Positions 36,185 to 45,874 are shown, counted from the stretch's first letter. The stretch is 64,000 nucleotides of DNA from Christensenella timonensis (GCF_900087015.1 NZ_FLKP01000002.1:806001-870000), one strand, 5' to 3'. The notes: a model not told the origin generated them from the letters alone. Made by a program: numbers and translations.

Positions 36185-36213
36185 TTGCAAAACGCAGTAG
36201 AATCAAATATAAT
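36185..36213 (+). promoter_or_regulatory. Promoter of gap
   Basis: TTGCAA (36185-36190) and TATAAT (36208-36213) with a 17-base spacer. Confidence 0.75.
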
Positions 36214-36264
36214 GTAATATGTACGCAAAAGTTTAATGTATATCAAATATTAAATATTTTTTAG

Positions 36265-37284
<1,020 letters not shown>

Positions 37285-37626
37285 GTTATCAAACAGGCAC
37301 TCGCAGGAATGCGATAACAGAGCGGTTTTGCGTGTAAGGCGCAGTGGACTACGGAAAAGACAAAAATGTGAAGACAACGGTTCGGGTTTTCGTAGCTACG
37401 GAGTATGAAACACAAAAAGCCGCATAAAAAATGCAAGAAAAGCATCTTTTCAATGGGACGAATGTTCGGGAGAAAGGATGCTTTTTTGTATGCCTTGCGT
37501 AGCGCATCTTGAATTTTTCCGTAGCGCCGCCGACCTCGATGAACCGGATGTTCTATCTCTCCCGGCATCGCTTTGAAAAATCCAACCTGCATCTGCGCAC
37601 GACATACAAAAACAAGGAACATGAAA
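37285..37626. other. 342-base region between gap and the integrase gene
   Basis: Contains the terminator at 37438-37487 and several short repeats (for example GCGATAAC near 37310). I see no gene with a ribosome binding site. This is where integrase arm sites of the left end would be expected. Confidence 0.5.
37438..37487 (+). terminator. Terminator at the left end of the integrative element
   Basis: AAAAGCATC (37438-37446) pairs with GATGCTTTT (37477-37485) around a long loop with additional TTTTC/GAAAG pairing, followed by T-run. A similar hairpin (AAGCACCTTTCTT / AAAGAAAGGTGCTTTT) stands before the decayed integrase start at 46505, showing that the two ends share ancestry. Confidence 0.75.
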
Positions 37627-38529
37627 ATGCTGTTGAAAGATTTATTGATGGAGTATGTGTTTAACTGCCAATGCCGCAAACTGTCTGACAAGACGGTTGA
37701 CAATTACAGGAAACAGATAGAATACCTGTTGCGGTATCTGGCAACGGAGCATCATATCACGATGCTGGAAGATGTGGAGCCGCGCCATATCAAGGGCTTT
37801 CTGATGGAAAAGACCAATGCGGGACGAAAGCCGCAATATGTCAACGACCTTCTGAAAGCGTATAAATGTTACTTTAAATATGCGTATGAAGAACATTACA
37901 TAGACACCTTGCTGACAGAACGAATCAGGAACTTGCGCCAGCCAAAGGTAATCATCAAGACGTTTACCAACATTGAAATCAAAAAGATGATTGATTATTA
38001 TAACGGTTTTGATTTCCTGACGCTACGGAACAAAGCCATCCTTTGTATGCTGTTTGATACGGGGATGCGCTTAAATGAAATCCTGACGTTACAGGATACG
38101 CAGTTAAAGCAGGATTTCATCTTGGTGCATGGCAAAGGAAATAAAGAGCGTGTTGTGCCGAAATCCCCATTCTTGGCAAAGGTACTGTTCAAGTATCTAA
38201 ATGCGCGTAACAGCTATTTCCAATACCGCGTTTTGCCGCCTAATGTTTTTGTAAGCAGAAGGGCAAAACCGTTGACGCATGAAATGATAGAGCGTGTGGT
38301 GAAAGATGCGGGGAAGTTTGCGAAGGTCAGTAAGGAAGTGCGGATATCGCCGCATACCTGCCGCCATACTTACGCGCAGGTACAGTTAAGGAATGGACTT
38401 GACCTTTATACGCTATCCCGTTTGATGGGGCATGAAAGCATTGCAATTACACAGCGATATCTGGAAGGAATCAAAGATAGGGAAGTTGTGGAAGCGGCGA
38501 TGAAGACAAGCCCGCTGATGAATCTTTGA
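37627..38529 (+). CDS. Tyrosine recombinase (integrase of the gap-inserted element)
   Basis: 300 residues: N-terminal SAM-like core-binding domain (LSDKTVDNYRKQIEYLLRYL...) and the catalytic domain with Arg148 (DTGMRLNEIL), His243-x-x-Arg246 (HTCRHTYAQ), His269 (LMGHESIAITQRYLEG) and nucleophile Tyr278. All catalytic residues are present. The ATG at 37627 is 8 bases after AAGGA and matches the start of the remnant at 46505; an ATG at 37621 is the alternative. It probably catalyses integration at the gap 3' end. Confidence 0.93.
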   Translation: MLLKDLLMEYVFNCQCRKLSDKTVDNYRKQIEYLLRYLATEHHITMLEDVEPRHIKGFLMEKTNAGRKPQYVNDLLKAYKCYFKYAYEEHYIDTLLTERIRNLRQPKVIIKTFTNIEIKKMIDYYNGFDFLTLRNKAILCMLFDTGMRLNEILTLQDTQLKQDFILVHGKGNKERVVPKSPFLAKVLFKYLNARNSYFQYRVLPPNVFVSRRAKPLTHEMIERVVKDAGKFAKVSKEVRISPHTCRHTYAQVQLRNGLDLYTLSRLMGHESIAITQRYLEGIKDREVVEAAMKTSPLMNL

Positions 38530-38647
38530 AATGAAAATAGTGCTTAAGTAAAGGAAATACGGGAATACGAGAGCGATTGACAGTACATAAAAATCAATAT
38601 ATAATTGCCCCAATAGCGAAGGGGAATGAATAACGGAGGGATTGGAT

Positions 38648-39670
38648 ATGTCGAAGGAAAACGGGAAACGGCGCACAGCGAATGCACAGGCGGTCAAGGT
38701 GCAAAAACCAAAAGAGATTGCCGTTATTGATAAAGAAACAGGCGAAGATATTTCTACAGGGTATGTTGTGATGTCTGTGGAAGAAGCTAAGCGGCGGCGC
38801 GAATACGGGAAAGCGCTGGGCGAGCGGCAGGAAGCAGGGCAGAGGCGCTATTTGAAGCATAAAGGGCAAAAGGAAAAGTCGACGGAAACAGGCGCGTTTA
38901 TCTTTTCTACATTTAAGAATTGTGAAAAGGATTTTGAAGGATTAGCGCCGCAAACACTGGCGCGGCTGATGTATTTAGCGACTTACCTGAATTATGGCGA
39001 TAATAAATTGATGTGCAGTTATGATTTATCCGGGATAGGAGAGATGGCAAGGAAAGTGCCTAAAAAGGGCGAACGTCCTGCACAGTTTATTCCAATGAAG
39101 AAATCAACCATGAAAAAGATACTGCATCTTTCCGATACGCCGTTTGCTGAATTCTATGATGAAATAATAGCGCGGGAATATTTGCAGGAAAAGGAAGACG
39201 GATTGTACCTTTCACGGGGCTATTTCTACAAGGATGCGCAATTCCCTGTCGATATTCCAAACGGAAAAAGAAGCGTAAGAATTTATATCCGGCAACTGGT
39301 AAACCTGTATCAGTCGCTAGTGCCGCGTCAGCATAAGCATTTAGGCTATATCTTCATGCTGATGCCGTTTATCAATCTTGAATGGAATATCGTCTGTCAT
39401 CAACCGCTTGCTACGGAATTGGAATGCATACAGCCGATGACGCTGGGCGAGTTTTGCGACATGATTGAATACGATAAGTCAAACGCGCGGCGGCTTGTGA
39501 AATATTACGATGCTGTCAGTTTTGATTACCATGACAGGAAAATGCGTGTGGTGTCTTTTATCCATAACGAACGGGAAGAGGACATGAAGATTATCATAAA
39601 TCCTTATTTGTTGTATGCGGGGAATCAATGGGACAGGGTTGCGGCGCTGGGGGAATTTGCCGCAGAATAG
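38648..39670 (+). CDS. Putative plasmid-replication-type or element regulatory protein
   Basis: 340 residues, soluble. A charged N-terminus (KENGKRRTANAQAVKVQKPKEIAVIDKETGEDI), then a block resembling winged-helix replication or regulatory proteins of Firmicutes plasmids and mobile elements (LAPQTLARLMYLATYLNYGDNKLM, MKKSTMKKILHLSDTPFAEFYDEIIAREYLQE, HKHLGYIFMLMPFINLEWNIVC, MTLGEFCDMIEYDKSNARRLVKYYDAV). The ATG at 38648 follows GGAGGG. No catalytic motif is obvious. Second gene of the element. Confidence 0.6.
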   Translation: MSKENGKRRTANAQAVKVQKPKEIAVIDKETGEDISTGYVVMSVEEAKRRREYGKALGERQEAGQRRYLKHKGQKEKSTETGAFIFSTFKNCEKDFEGLAPQTLARLMYLATYLNYGDNKLMCSYDLSGIGEMARKVPKKGERPAQFIPMKKSTMKKILHLSDTPFAEFYDEIIAREYLQEKEDGLYLSRGYFYKDAQFPVDIPNGKRSVRIYIRQLVNLYQSLVPRQHKHLGYIFMLMPFINLEWNIVCHQPLATELECIQPMTLGEFCDMIEYDKSNARRLVKYYDAVSFDYHDRKMRVVSFIHNEREEDMKIIINPYLLYAGNQWDRVAALGEFAAE

Positions 39671-39973
39671 CGATAGTGTCGTCAAAATAAGCGGATAATC
39701 AGCAATATATTCAACATTTTAAGGAGATTCTTTTTGCAAAAAGTGTATGCAAAACACATACAAAAAATTGCCTCCAAAATATCTTTTCTTAAATATAAAC
39801 ATGATAATAGAGGGAGTTTTGGAAGTTTTTTGCTTTTAGAAGCATGGTCGTGAAATCCTTGCTTTTGAAAGCCCATACAGACAATTAATAAAAAAATATT
39901 CAGAGGGATAAAGAAAAAAGATGGTCGGAGCGTTTGCGGCGCTCTGCCATCTGTCTTCTATTCTAATATTGTG
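39671..39973. other. 303-base intergenic region inside the element
   Basis: AT-rich; holds the terminator of the regulator gene (39919-39952) and a small repeat GTATG/CATAC near 39744-39762. No supported gene. Confidence 0.5.
39919..39952 (-). terminator. Terminator of the ribbon-helix-helix gene
   Basis: On the minus strand AGATGG, GAGCGC, loop, GCTCC, CCATCT followed by TTTTTTCTTT. Confidence 0.75.
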
Positions 39974-40168
39974 CTAATCTATTTCGATATTTTCTACCGC
40001 CTGTTCCAACAAAATATTGATAACCTCATTTCTGGAACGGTCTGTCTGCTTGGCTATATTATCCAATTCTGATAATACAGTTTTTTTGATGCGGACAGAA
40101 ATGACGGAATTTCCATCTTCACCTTTTAGATTTTCCTTTTTAGTAATGCGTATTTTACCGTCTTTCAT
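39974..40168 (-). CDS. Ribbon-helix-helix (CopG/Arc-type) regulator
   Basis: 64 residues. The beta strand SVISVRIKKTVLSELDNIAKQTDRSRNEVINILLEQAV is the ribbon-helix-helix fold used by plasmid copy regulators and antitoxins. GAGGTG is 6 bases before the ATG. It stands alone on the minus strand, without an adjacent toxin, so a copy-number or excision regulator of the element is as likely as an antitoxin. Confidence 0.82.
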   Translation of the reverse strand: MKDGKIRITKKENLKGEDGNSVISVRIKKTVLSELDNIAKQTDRSRNEVINILLEQAVENIEID

Positions 40169-40285
40169 TGAAACACCTCATTTACCTTGATTCTACTCTG
40201 TGATTGATATAGAATATATATTACAAACTTGTAGTGCATACTGTAGCGACTACATAAAATCTTGATGTTAAAAAGGATGGAGAAA

Positions 40286-41527
40286 ATGAAAAAATTGATT
40301 TGTATGTTGTGCCTCATTTCTTTGGTTAGCGCTATTCTCTTTTGCGGTTGTGCCGGAACTGCATCGGTACAGAAAGCGATTGACAGCAAAGAGTATCAAG
40401 CGGCGCGAGAAGAGATTGAAAAGATGAAAGACGGCGCAGAGAAGGATAAAATAACGGATGAATATGAAGATGCTCTTTTTGCTGATGCCGCGCAATTTCT
40501 GAATAGCAAAGATTATGTTGCGGCGCATGAAGAAGCACAGCAAAGCATATCTGGAAAGTGTAAAGAGGCGGTGGAGTATGTTACCGTACGCGACTTTATA
40601 GAAGATTATGTGATGGAAGGATTTGGAGTTGCCTCGGACATTCTGATTTCATTGACAGATGCTTTCAAAGAGGTTCAAGGAGGGAATTATGATGTTTTAA
40701 ATTCTGCATCTAATGAGTCTCTTGAGAAGGTGACGCCTCTTCTAAATGAATTGGAAAAAATCCCTGAGAATATACTTCCCCAAGAAGCAGGTGTGATATA
40801 TGATTATTATTCGCAAATGTTATTAGATACAAAAGATTTGTGTGAAAAAACACCTAATGCTATTGCTGAAAATGGACAAATAGAATCTGAGTACTACGCA
40901 TTGGTGTTGCAGTTGGGAAACTATAGTAGCGAAGAGAATCTGAAGTTGAAGATTGCACAGGCGTTAAATTATTTTGACAATGGGCGCTACATACTACCGG
41001 ATGAATACCAACAATTATTAAATAAGAAATATGAAAAAGAAGATAAAAATGCAGGGAACAATTTATCAGAATCAAATGATACAACAGGAGCGGTAAGTAC
41101 CACATCGGCAGAACCAACAATAACCGCAACAGCAACGCCGGAACCCGTAACGATACCGTTAGAAATAGAGGGAATCCGCTACGATACTAATTCTATAGGA
41201 ACTCCCGAGGTTTATATACGGGTGAAGAATACGGGCGATGTGCCGATAGATGCCTTTGATTTTGCGGTTAAATGTTTGAATAACTATGGGGAAACTGTAA
41301 AGGGATACGGGCATGAACCTTATGCGGTTTGCACCTATCAGGGAGAAGATGGAAATATTGGAGCGGGCGAGGTTTGGTCGGCAAGCGAGAACGATAGATA
41401 CTGGACGATGTCCGGTTATGATACGGCGACAAAATATGAAGTGGCAATTATCAAAGTGCATACTACGGACGGAGAGACAATTACGCTGAATCAAAATCAA
41501 TATGAGTGGATTCCGCAGAATGAATAG
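40286..41527 (+). CDS. Lipoprotein with C-terminal beta domain, element cargo
   Basis: 413 residues: lipoprotein signal with lipid Cys22 in FCGC, a helical segment of TPR-like character (KEYQAAREEIEKM, KDYVAAHEEAQQSI), a low-complexity Ser/Thr/Pro linker near residues 265-295, and a C-terminal domain (GTPEVYIRVKNTGDVPIDAFDFAVKCLNNYGE) resembling DUF5780-like beta domains found in surface lipoproteins. ATG at 40286 after AGGATGGAG. Anchored on the outer face of the membrane; role unknown. Followed by a small membrane gene after 18 bases. Confidence 0.78.
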   Translation: MKKLICMLCLISLVSAILFCGCAGTASVQKAIDSKEYQAAREEIEKMKDGAEKDKITDEYEDALFADAAQFLNSKDYVAAHEEAQQSISGKCKEAVEYVTVRDFIEDYVMEGFGVASDILISLTDAFKEVQGGNYDVLNSASNESLEKVTPLLNELEKIPENILPQEAGVIYDYYSQMLLDTKDLCEKTPNAIAENGQIESEYYALVLQLGNYSSEENLKLKIAQALNYFDNGRYILPDEYQQLLNKKYEKEDKNAGNNLSESNDTTGAVSTTSAEPTITATATPEPVTIPLEIEGIRYDTNSIGTPEVYIRVKNTGDVPIDAFDFAVKCLNNYGETVKGYGHEPYAVCTYQGEDGNIGAGEVWSASENDRYWTMSGYDTATKYEVAIIKVHTTDGETITLNQNQYEWIPQNE

Positions 41528-41545
41528 AATTAAGGAGAGGTAAAA

Positions 41546-41824
41546 ATGATTATTGTATGGTTAATTGTGATTTTGTGTATCTGCATTGTGCCGATTGTGG
41601 TGTGGGCTTCCAGCAGGTCATTGCATAAACGCTTTCTGAAGCTGGGGACATTGAAAGGCAAAACTTTTGAAGAAATACGCAGAGTAGTAGGAATGCCTAA
41701 TTCAATTTCCACGAATGAGGAAGGTCTGACGGTGAAGCAATGGATGCAACAACACTATCATATCGTGCTTATTTTTGATAAAAATGATATCTGTCTTGGT
41801 GTAACGCATGAATCAGCATTCTAA
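41546..41824 (+). CDS. Small membrane-anchored protein with BamE-like segment
   Basis: 92 residues: an N-terminal transmembrane helix (VWLIVILCICIVPIVVWA) and a domain GTLKGKTFEEIRRVVGMPNSISTNEEGLTVKQWM...ILIFDKNDICLGVTHES that matches the logic of the SmpA/BamE fold (a short Lxx-Vxx-GxPxx motif then a strand pair). AAGGAGAGG upstream. Likely co-transcribed with the lipoprotein gene and ending at the terminator at 41842. Function unknown. Confidence 0.65.
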   Translation: MIIVWLIVILCICIVPIVVWASSRSLHKRFLKLGTLKGKTFEEIRRVVGMPNSISTNEEGLTVKQWMQQHYHIVLIFDKNDICLGVTHESAF

Positions 41825-41841
41825 AAATTATATGTAAAGGG

Positions 41842-41901
41842 ATAGCGGGGCGGTATTGGGACACTGGATTATGTGTTACTTACCGCCCCGCTATTGTTTT
41901 T
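41842..41901 (+). terminator. Long-loop terminator after the cargo pair
   Basis: ATAGCGGGGCGGTA (41842-41855) pairs perfectly with TACCGCCCCGCTAT (41881-41894), with a 25-base loop, then TGTTTTTT. Confidence 0.8.
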
Positions 41902-41981
41902 TAACGTTCTGCATCTTCAATCGGTGTATTTTTTGTTAAATGATACAGATGCTCGGAACGGCAGTCAATACGATGCAACGG

Positions 41982-42104
41982 GTGTTCACAAAAACAATTC
42001 TTACTGTGAACACTTTTTTGTTGCTCAAATATAGGCAAAAAGAGGGGAAAATATGCAGAAAGTGTTCAAAATATATAGACAACCTTTTCGTGAACATATA
42101 TAAT
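41982..42104 (+). promoter_or_regulatory. Putative res site and promoter of the serine recombinase
   Basis: Two inverted repeats of the same half-site: GTGTTCAC/GTGAACAC (41982-41989 / 42006-42013) and TGTTCA/TGAACA (42063-42068 / 42091-42096). Their overall sizes (about 32 and 34 bases) are those of recombinase subsites. A promoter TAGACA (42076-42081) - 17 - TATAAT (42099-42104) overlaps the second one, so the recombinase would repress itself. Confidence 0.6.
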
Positions 42105-42143
42105 ATAAATGTAGTCAGAAAAAAGAAAGTGGGTGCGAAAACT

Positions 42144-42743
42144 ATGGCTGTTAATTATGGATATGCGAGATGTTCCACGAATGAGGAAAAACAGGATATT
42201 GAAAGACAGATACGAGAACTGATACAGCAAGGAGTAGAACGAGAGAATATCTATTTGGAGTATGAAAGCGGCACTAAAGTAGATAGGATAGAGTGGAACC
42301 GATTAATTGGAAAGCTACAGGAAGGTGATACAATAACGTCGCTTGAAGTCAGCCGTATCACGCGAAGCACGAAACAATTATTAGATATCATTGAAATGGT
42401 GAAAGAACGCCGTTTAAAGCTGTCTATCGTTGGTTCTATCACGGTTGATTGCACGGCAGGGGAAGAGATAGACCCAATGACAAAAGCGTTCCTACAGATA
42501 GCAGGCGTGTTTGCAGAACTGGAGCGCAATATGATAAGCCAGCGTGTCAAGAGTGGAATGGCGAACGCCGCCGCCGAAGGTCGCAAGGCAGGAAGACCGC
42601 ATACATCATTAGATGATATTCCGTCAGTGTTTATGAAGCACTATCCCAAGTATAAGAAGAAGGAAATCAATGTAACGGAGTTCGCGCGGTTGTGCGGGAT
42701 GAGCAGGACGACGATTTATAAGTATGTGGAGATGATGCGGTAA
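42144..42743 (+). CDS. Serine recombinase (resolvase/invertase)
   Basis: 199 residues: catalytic domain with nucleophile Ser11 (GYARCSTNEEKQDIERQI) and VFAELERNMISQRVKSGM, then a C-terminal helix-turn-helix (INVTEFARLCGMSRTTIYKYVEMM). Small resolvase of the Tn3/Hin size. The ATG at 42144 starts the conserved domain; the open frame upstream runs through the inverted repeats and is not coding. It probably acts on the inverted repeats just upstream. Confidence 0.9.
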   Translation: MAVNYGYARCSTNEEKQDIERQIRELIQQGVERENIYLEYESGTKVDRIEWNRLIGKLQEGDTITSLEVSRITRSTKQLLDIIEMVKERRLKLSIVGSITVDCTAGEEIDPMTKAFLQIAGVFAELERNMISQRVKSGMANAAAEGRKAGRPHTSLDDIPSVFMKHYPKYKKKEINVTEFARLCGMSRTTIYKYVEMMR

Positions 42744-42901
42744 ATATTCATTGTAGTATGAATTTACCTATGCTAAACTATAAAATAGGGTATTTATATA
42801 ATCAGGGTTAAGGTCGGTGATATTATGCAGCGAGTAGATTCATTTTTAGAAGTTAATACTGAAGTATAGTCAATAGAGTGGACAGAAAAAAGTGAAGATA
42901 A

Positions 42902-43789
42902 TTAGGGGAAACGAGCATCAGCTTCATCGGGAGTCAAATAACCAAGAGAAGAATGGGGACGTTTGGCATTGTAGAAGGCTTCAATATAGGAAAAAATAGC
43001 CAACTTTAAATCGTGAAAAGAAGAGTAGCTTCTACGGTTAGCTTCTTCCTTTTTCAGATATTTGAAAAAAGATTCACATACAGCATTGTCAAACGGATAT
43101 CCTTTCTTGGAAAAAGACTGAACAATATTAAGGGAGTCCAAAAGACTACGGAAAGCAAAAGCGGTATATTGAGTTCCACGGTCAGAGTGAAACATCAGAC
43201 CCTTGGGAGCGCTGCGGGCGGCATAAGCTTTACGGAAAGCAGTGATCGTAAGGTCCACATCCTGTTTGGAAGACAGGTGCCAAGCAATGACCTTGCGGGA
43301 AAAAAGGTCAATGACAACGCAAAGATAATACCATTTTCCGCCAGCCCGCAGATAAGTAATATCACTCACCCAAACAAGATTAGGGGCATTTTGAGTAAAG
43401 CTTTGGCGGAGACGGTCGGGACAAAGGCTGTCATCGGAACGACAGAAATAATGTCTGGGGTGAGCAGTAGACATTTTTGGTAAATGCATAGAGCGCATCA
43501 GGCGGTACACTCGTCCAACGCTGATGCGGACGCCATAGTCACGCTGGAGGACATGGTGGATTTTATAGGCGCCAAGGCGTTTGTCATAATCAGCATAAAT
43601 AGTAAGGATAAGGCGTCGAAGATCCTGATTAAGAGAAACACGGGGAGCGGGAGGAGAATAAAAATGCTTGTAGTAAGTGCTTCTATTGACATTCAGGACA
43701 CGGCAAAGCGTTTGAATACGGTGCTGAAAACGGAGCCTGTGGACAGCGTCTAATCGTTGTTTGAGTGAGGCGTGAATATGGCAATCGCT
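42902..43789 (-). CDS. IS3-family transposase OrfB, made by -1 frameshift
   Basis: Integrase core of the transposase. The catalytic Asp-Asp-Glu are in WVSDITYLR, FHSDRGTQYTAF and NAVCESFFKYLKKEEANRR; an HTH_21-like N-terminus (TIYADYDKRLGAYKIHHVLQRDYGVRISVGRVYRLM) precedes them. There is no own start codon at the orfA junction: the frame is entered at the A7 run (complement of 43789-43795) where orfA reads CTA AAA AAA G, a classical -1 slip site. The ATG at 43510 would give a product without the N-terminal half. Confidence 0.88.
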   Translation of the reverse strand, partial: SDCHIHASLKQRLDAVHRLRFQHRIQTLCRVLNVNRSTYYKHFYSPPAPRVSLNQDLRRLILTIYADYDKRLGAYKIHHVLQRDYGVRISVGRVYRLMRSMHLPKMSTAHPRHYFCRSDDSLCPDRLRQSFTQNAPNLVWVSDITYLRAGGKWYYLCVVIDLFSRKVIAWHLSSKQDVDLTITAFRKAYAARSAPKGLMFHSDRGTQYTAFAFRSLLDSLNIVQSFSKKGYPFDNAVCESFFKYLKKEEANRRSYSSFHDLKLAIFSYIEAFYNAKRPHSSLGYLTPDEADARFP

Positions 43790-44037
43790 TTTTTTAGGAT
43801 AAGGTTTTCTTCTTCGAGCTGTGCATTCCGTTTTTGGAGTTCCTTAACCTGTTTGGCAGTAAGGACTTCACCGTCGTCGACCTGAACGGTAGAATACTGC
43901 TTGATCCACTTGCCAAGGGCGGATTGAGAAACGCCGTACTCTTTACAGAGTTGGGTCTGTGTTTTGCCATTTTGGAAAAGAGATACGAGAGACTTTTTAA
44001 AATCATCATCGTATTTTTTGAAGTTATTTGCAGCCAT
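43750..44037 (-). CDS. IS3-family transposase OrfA
   Basis: 95 residues: helix-turn-helix (KTQTQLCKEYGVSQSALGKWIKQYS) and a leucine-zipper segment (LTAKQVKELQKRNAQLEEENLILKKAIA). AGGAGG is 7 bases before the ATG. Ends 12 codons after the A7 slip site. Confidence 0.9.
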   Translation of the reverse strand: MAANNFKKYDDDFKKSLVSLFQNGKTQTQLCKEYGVSQSALGKWIKQYSTVQVDDGEVLTAKQVKELQKRNAQLEEENLILKKAIAIFTPHSNND

Positions 44038-44184
44038 GAAAGAACCTCCTTTTTGTGTCTCTTTTATTGTAATAGACTGTTTACTTTTATGTCTACTTTT
44101 TTAGTATAGATCCATTGTCAAGTGCTAAATTTGAGTTATAATATAATCAAGGCAAGAAGTAATAAGGGAAAGGAGCGGGTACAG

Positions 44185-45360
44185 ATGGCAAATATTAATG
44201 TCCCAGTTAATCCTAAAGTATTACAGTGGGCAATAAACAAAGCCAATTTGGATTTCGATGATGTTTTATATACTTTCCCTAAATTAAATAAATGGTTGGA
44301 AGGTATTAGTCAACCTACAATTAAGCAGATAGAAAAATTGAGTATGAAAACGCATATACCTTTCGGATACTTTTTTTTGAAGACACCCCCAGAAGAAAAA
44401 ATAGAATTGTTAGAATATCGCACTATTCAGAATGATATTGTAAATCAGCCAAGTAGAGAACTGGTTGATACTATTTATGATATGGAAAGAAGACAGGAGT
44501 GGATGAAAGAATATCTAATTCAACAGGATGAGTCCCCACTTTCTTTTGTGCATTCTGTTTATCCTGATGATAGTGTTTTAAGTATTGTTGAAAAAATCAG
44601 AAAAGATATTAATATTAAAAAAGAATGGTATGTTGACTTTAAAACAACACATGATTCGTTTGTGTACTTGCGTCGCAAGGTCGAAGCCGCAGGGATTATG
44701 ATTATGATGAATGGTGTTGTTGGAAATAATACCCATAGGAAGTTAGATGTAAGTGAATTTAGGGCTTTTGTAATTGTAGATAAATATGCGCCTTTAATTT
44801 TTATTAATGCGGGGGATGCTTGGAGTGGACGCATATTTTCTTTATGCCATGAATTAGCACATATATGGTTTGGAATAAGTGAATTATATAATGAAACCTA
44901 TAAAAGTGAAGCGAATTATGCAAATCCAATAGAAATTAAATGTAATGCAGTCGCTGCTGAGTTACTAGTGCCGCGGGACGTATTTGATATTCAATGGAAT
45001 CAAAGTAATATTAGTGATGTTTCTGAAAAAATTAAGGATTTGGCTAAATATTTTAATGTAAGCAATCTGGTTATTGCAAAAAAAGCATTTGATACGAAAA
45101 AAGTAGCAATTAGTATCTATAATGAAATCTATGAAGAAACAATGGATAATGTAAAGGAGAAAAACCAAAAAGGCAACGGGGGTGGAGATTACTTTAAAAC
45201 GGCAAAATCCAGAATGGATTTTCGTTTTTTTAAAGCGATTAGTGATAGCGTGAACAACGGTACATTGTTATACACGGATGCATATAAATTGACTGGTTTA
45301 TCCAGAAATTCTTTTGAACATTTTGAAAAAACGATGATGGAGGGACAGCATTTTGGATAA
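44185..45360 (+). CDS. XRE-ImmA/IrrE-family metallopeptidase
   Basis: 391 residues: N-terminal helix-turn-helix-like segment (KVLQWAINKANLDFDDVLYTFPKLNKWLEGISQPTIKQIEKLSMKT), then a COG2856 peptidase domain with zinc motif H222-E223-x-x-H226 (CHELAHIW). ImmA/IrrE proteins cleave repressors of mobile elements or act as the antitoxin-like half of a pair. AAAGGAGCGGG precedes the ATG. It overlaps the PIN gene by 8 bases, so they are co-translated. Very AT-rich, unlike the chromosome genes around. Confidence 0.88.
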   Translation: MANINVPVNPKVLQWAINKANLDFDDVLYTFPKLNKWLEGISQPTIKQIEKLSMKTHIPFGYFFLKTPPEEKIELLEYRTIQNDIVNQPSRELVDTIYDMERRQEWMKEYLIQQDESPLSFVHSVYPDDSVLSIVEKIRKDINIKKEWYVDFKTTHDSFVYLRRKVEAAGIMIMMNGVVGNNTHRKLDVSEFRAFVIVDKYAPLIFINAGDAWSGRIFSLCHELAHIWFGISELYNETYKSEANYANPIEIKCNAVAAELLVPRDVFDIQWNQSNISDVSEKIKDLAKYFNVSNLVIAKKAFDTKKVAISIYNEIYEETMDNVKEKNQKGNGGGDYFKTAKSRMDFRFFKAISDSVNNGTLLYTDAYKLTGLSRNSFEHFEKTMMEGQHFG

Positions 45361-45874
45361 GACAGAGATTTTTCTGCTTGATGCAAACGTGTTTATCACA
45401 CCTCATCAACAGTATTATCGTTTTACATTTGCGCCTAGTTTTTGGAATCAATTAAACGAAAGGGCGCAAGATGGAAGGATAGTGTCTATTAGTTTGGCAA
45501 GAAATGAAATTTGTAGGACAAATGAAGAAGACAAAAAAGATGTATTGCAGAAATGGATTGAAGATACATATGATGGCGAATTTATAGATGTCTTTGGGGA
45601 TGCAGATATAGTGAATTGTTATGGGGAGGTCATTAACCATATTCAGGAGTCCCCACAATATTCCGATGCAGCGTTTAATTTGTGGGCGAACAATCAGACA
45701 GCCGACCCTTGGATTATTGCTACCGCGAAAGCGCATAGTTGCTATACTGTAGTAACTTGCGAAAAAGGTGGAAAACGAAGGAATAATCCAAAGATACCGG
45801 ATGTATGCGATGCTTTTTCAGTCCCGTATGTGGGTATTTTCGAGATGGTAGAAGATTTGGGAATTCGTTTGTAA
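45353..45874 (+). CDS. PIN-domain protein (DUF4411), probable toxin partner
   Basis: 173 residues. PIN-like acidic residues: Asp10 in FLLDANVF, Glu in ARNEICRTN and Asp in ADPWIIATAKAHSC. Such domains are metal-dependent ribonucleases. The start is TTG at 45353, after GGAGGG, inside the end of the ImmA/IrrE gene. DUF4411 genes are commonly paired with ImmA/IrrE genes and thought to form a toxin-antitoxin-like module; toxicity is inferred. Confidence 0.85.
   Translation: MDKTEIFLLDANVFITPHQQYYRFTFAPSFWNQLNERAQDGRIVSISLARNEICRTNEEDKKDVLQKWIEDTYDGEFIDVFGDADIVNCYGEVINHIQESPQYSDAAFNLWANNQTADPWIIATAKAHSCYTVVTCEKGGKRRNNPKIPDVCDAFSVPYVGIFEMVEDLGIRL

Larger units (their letters stand above)
42870..44102 (-). 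mobile_element. IS3-family insertion sequence, about 1.23 kb, inside the element
   Basis: Flanked by a shared 7-base sequence AGTATAG (42863-42869 and 44103-44109). The ends form imperfect inverted repeats around AAxAxAGTxGACA. It carries orfA and, in the -1 frame, orfB. Distinct from the IS at 33009. Confidence 0.85.

Noticed and set aside
39682-39876. 64-residue minus-strand frame
   Set aside because: No ribosome binding site and no recognisable composition; lies in an AT-rich non-coding gap.
42825-42869. Short frame MQRVDSFLEVNTEV ending at the IS flank as an interrupted gene
   Set aside because: The stop TAG is present with or without the IS, so the IS does not interrupt it; 14 codons are too few to support.
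43498-43692. Minus-strand 64-residue frame in the second IS
   Set aside because: It is in the wrong frame for OrfB; the -1 frame gives a good transposase N-terminus.
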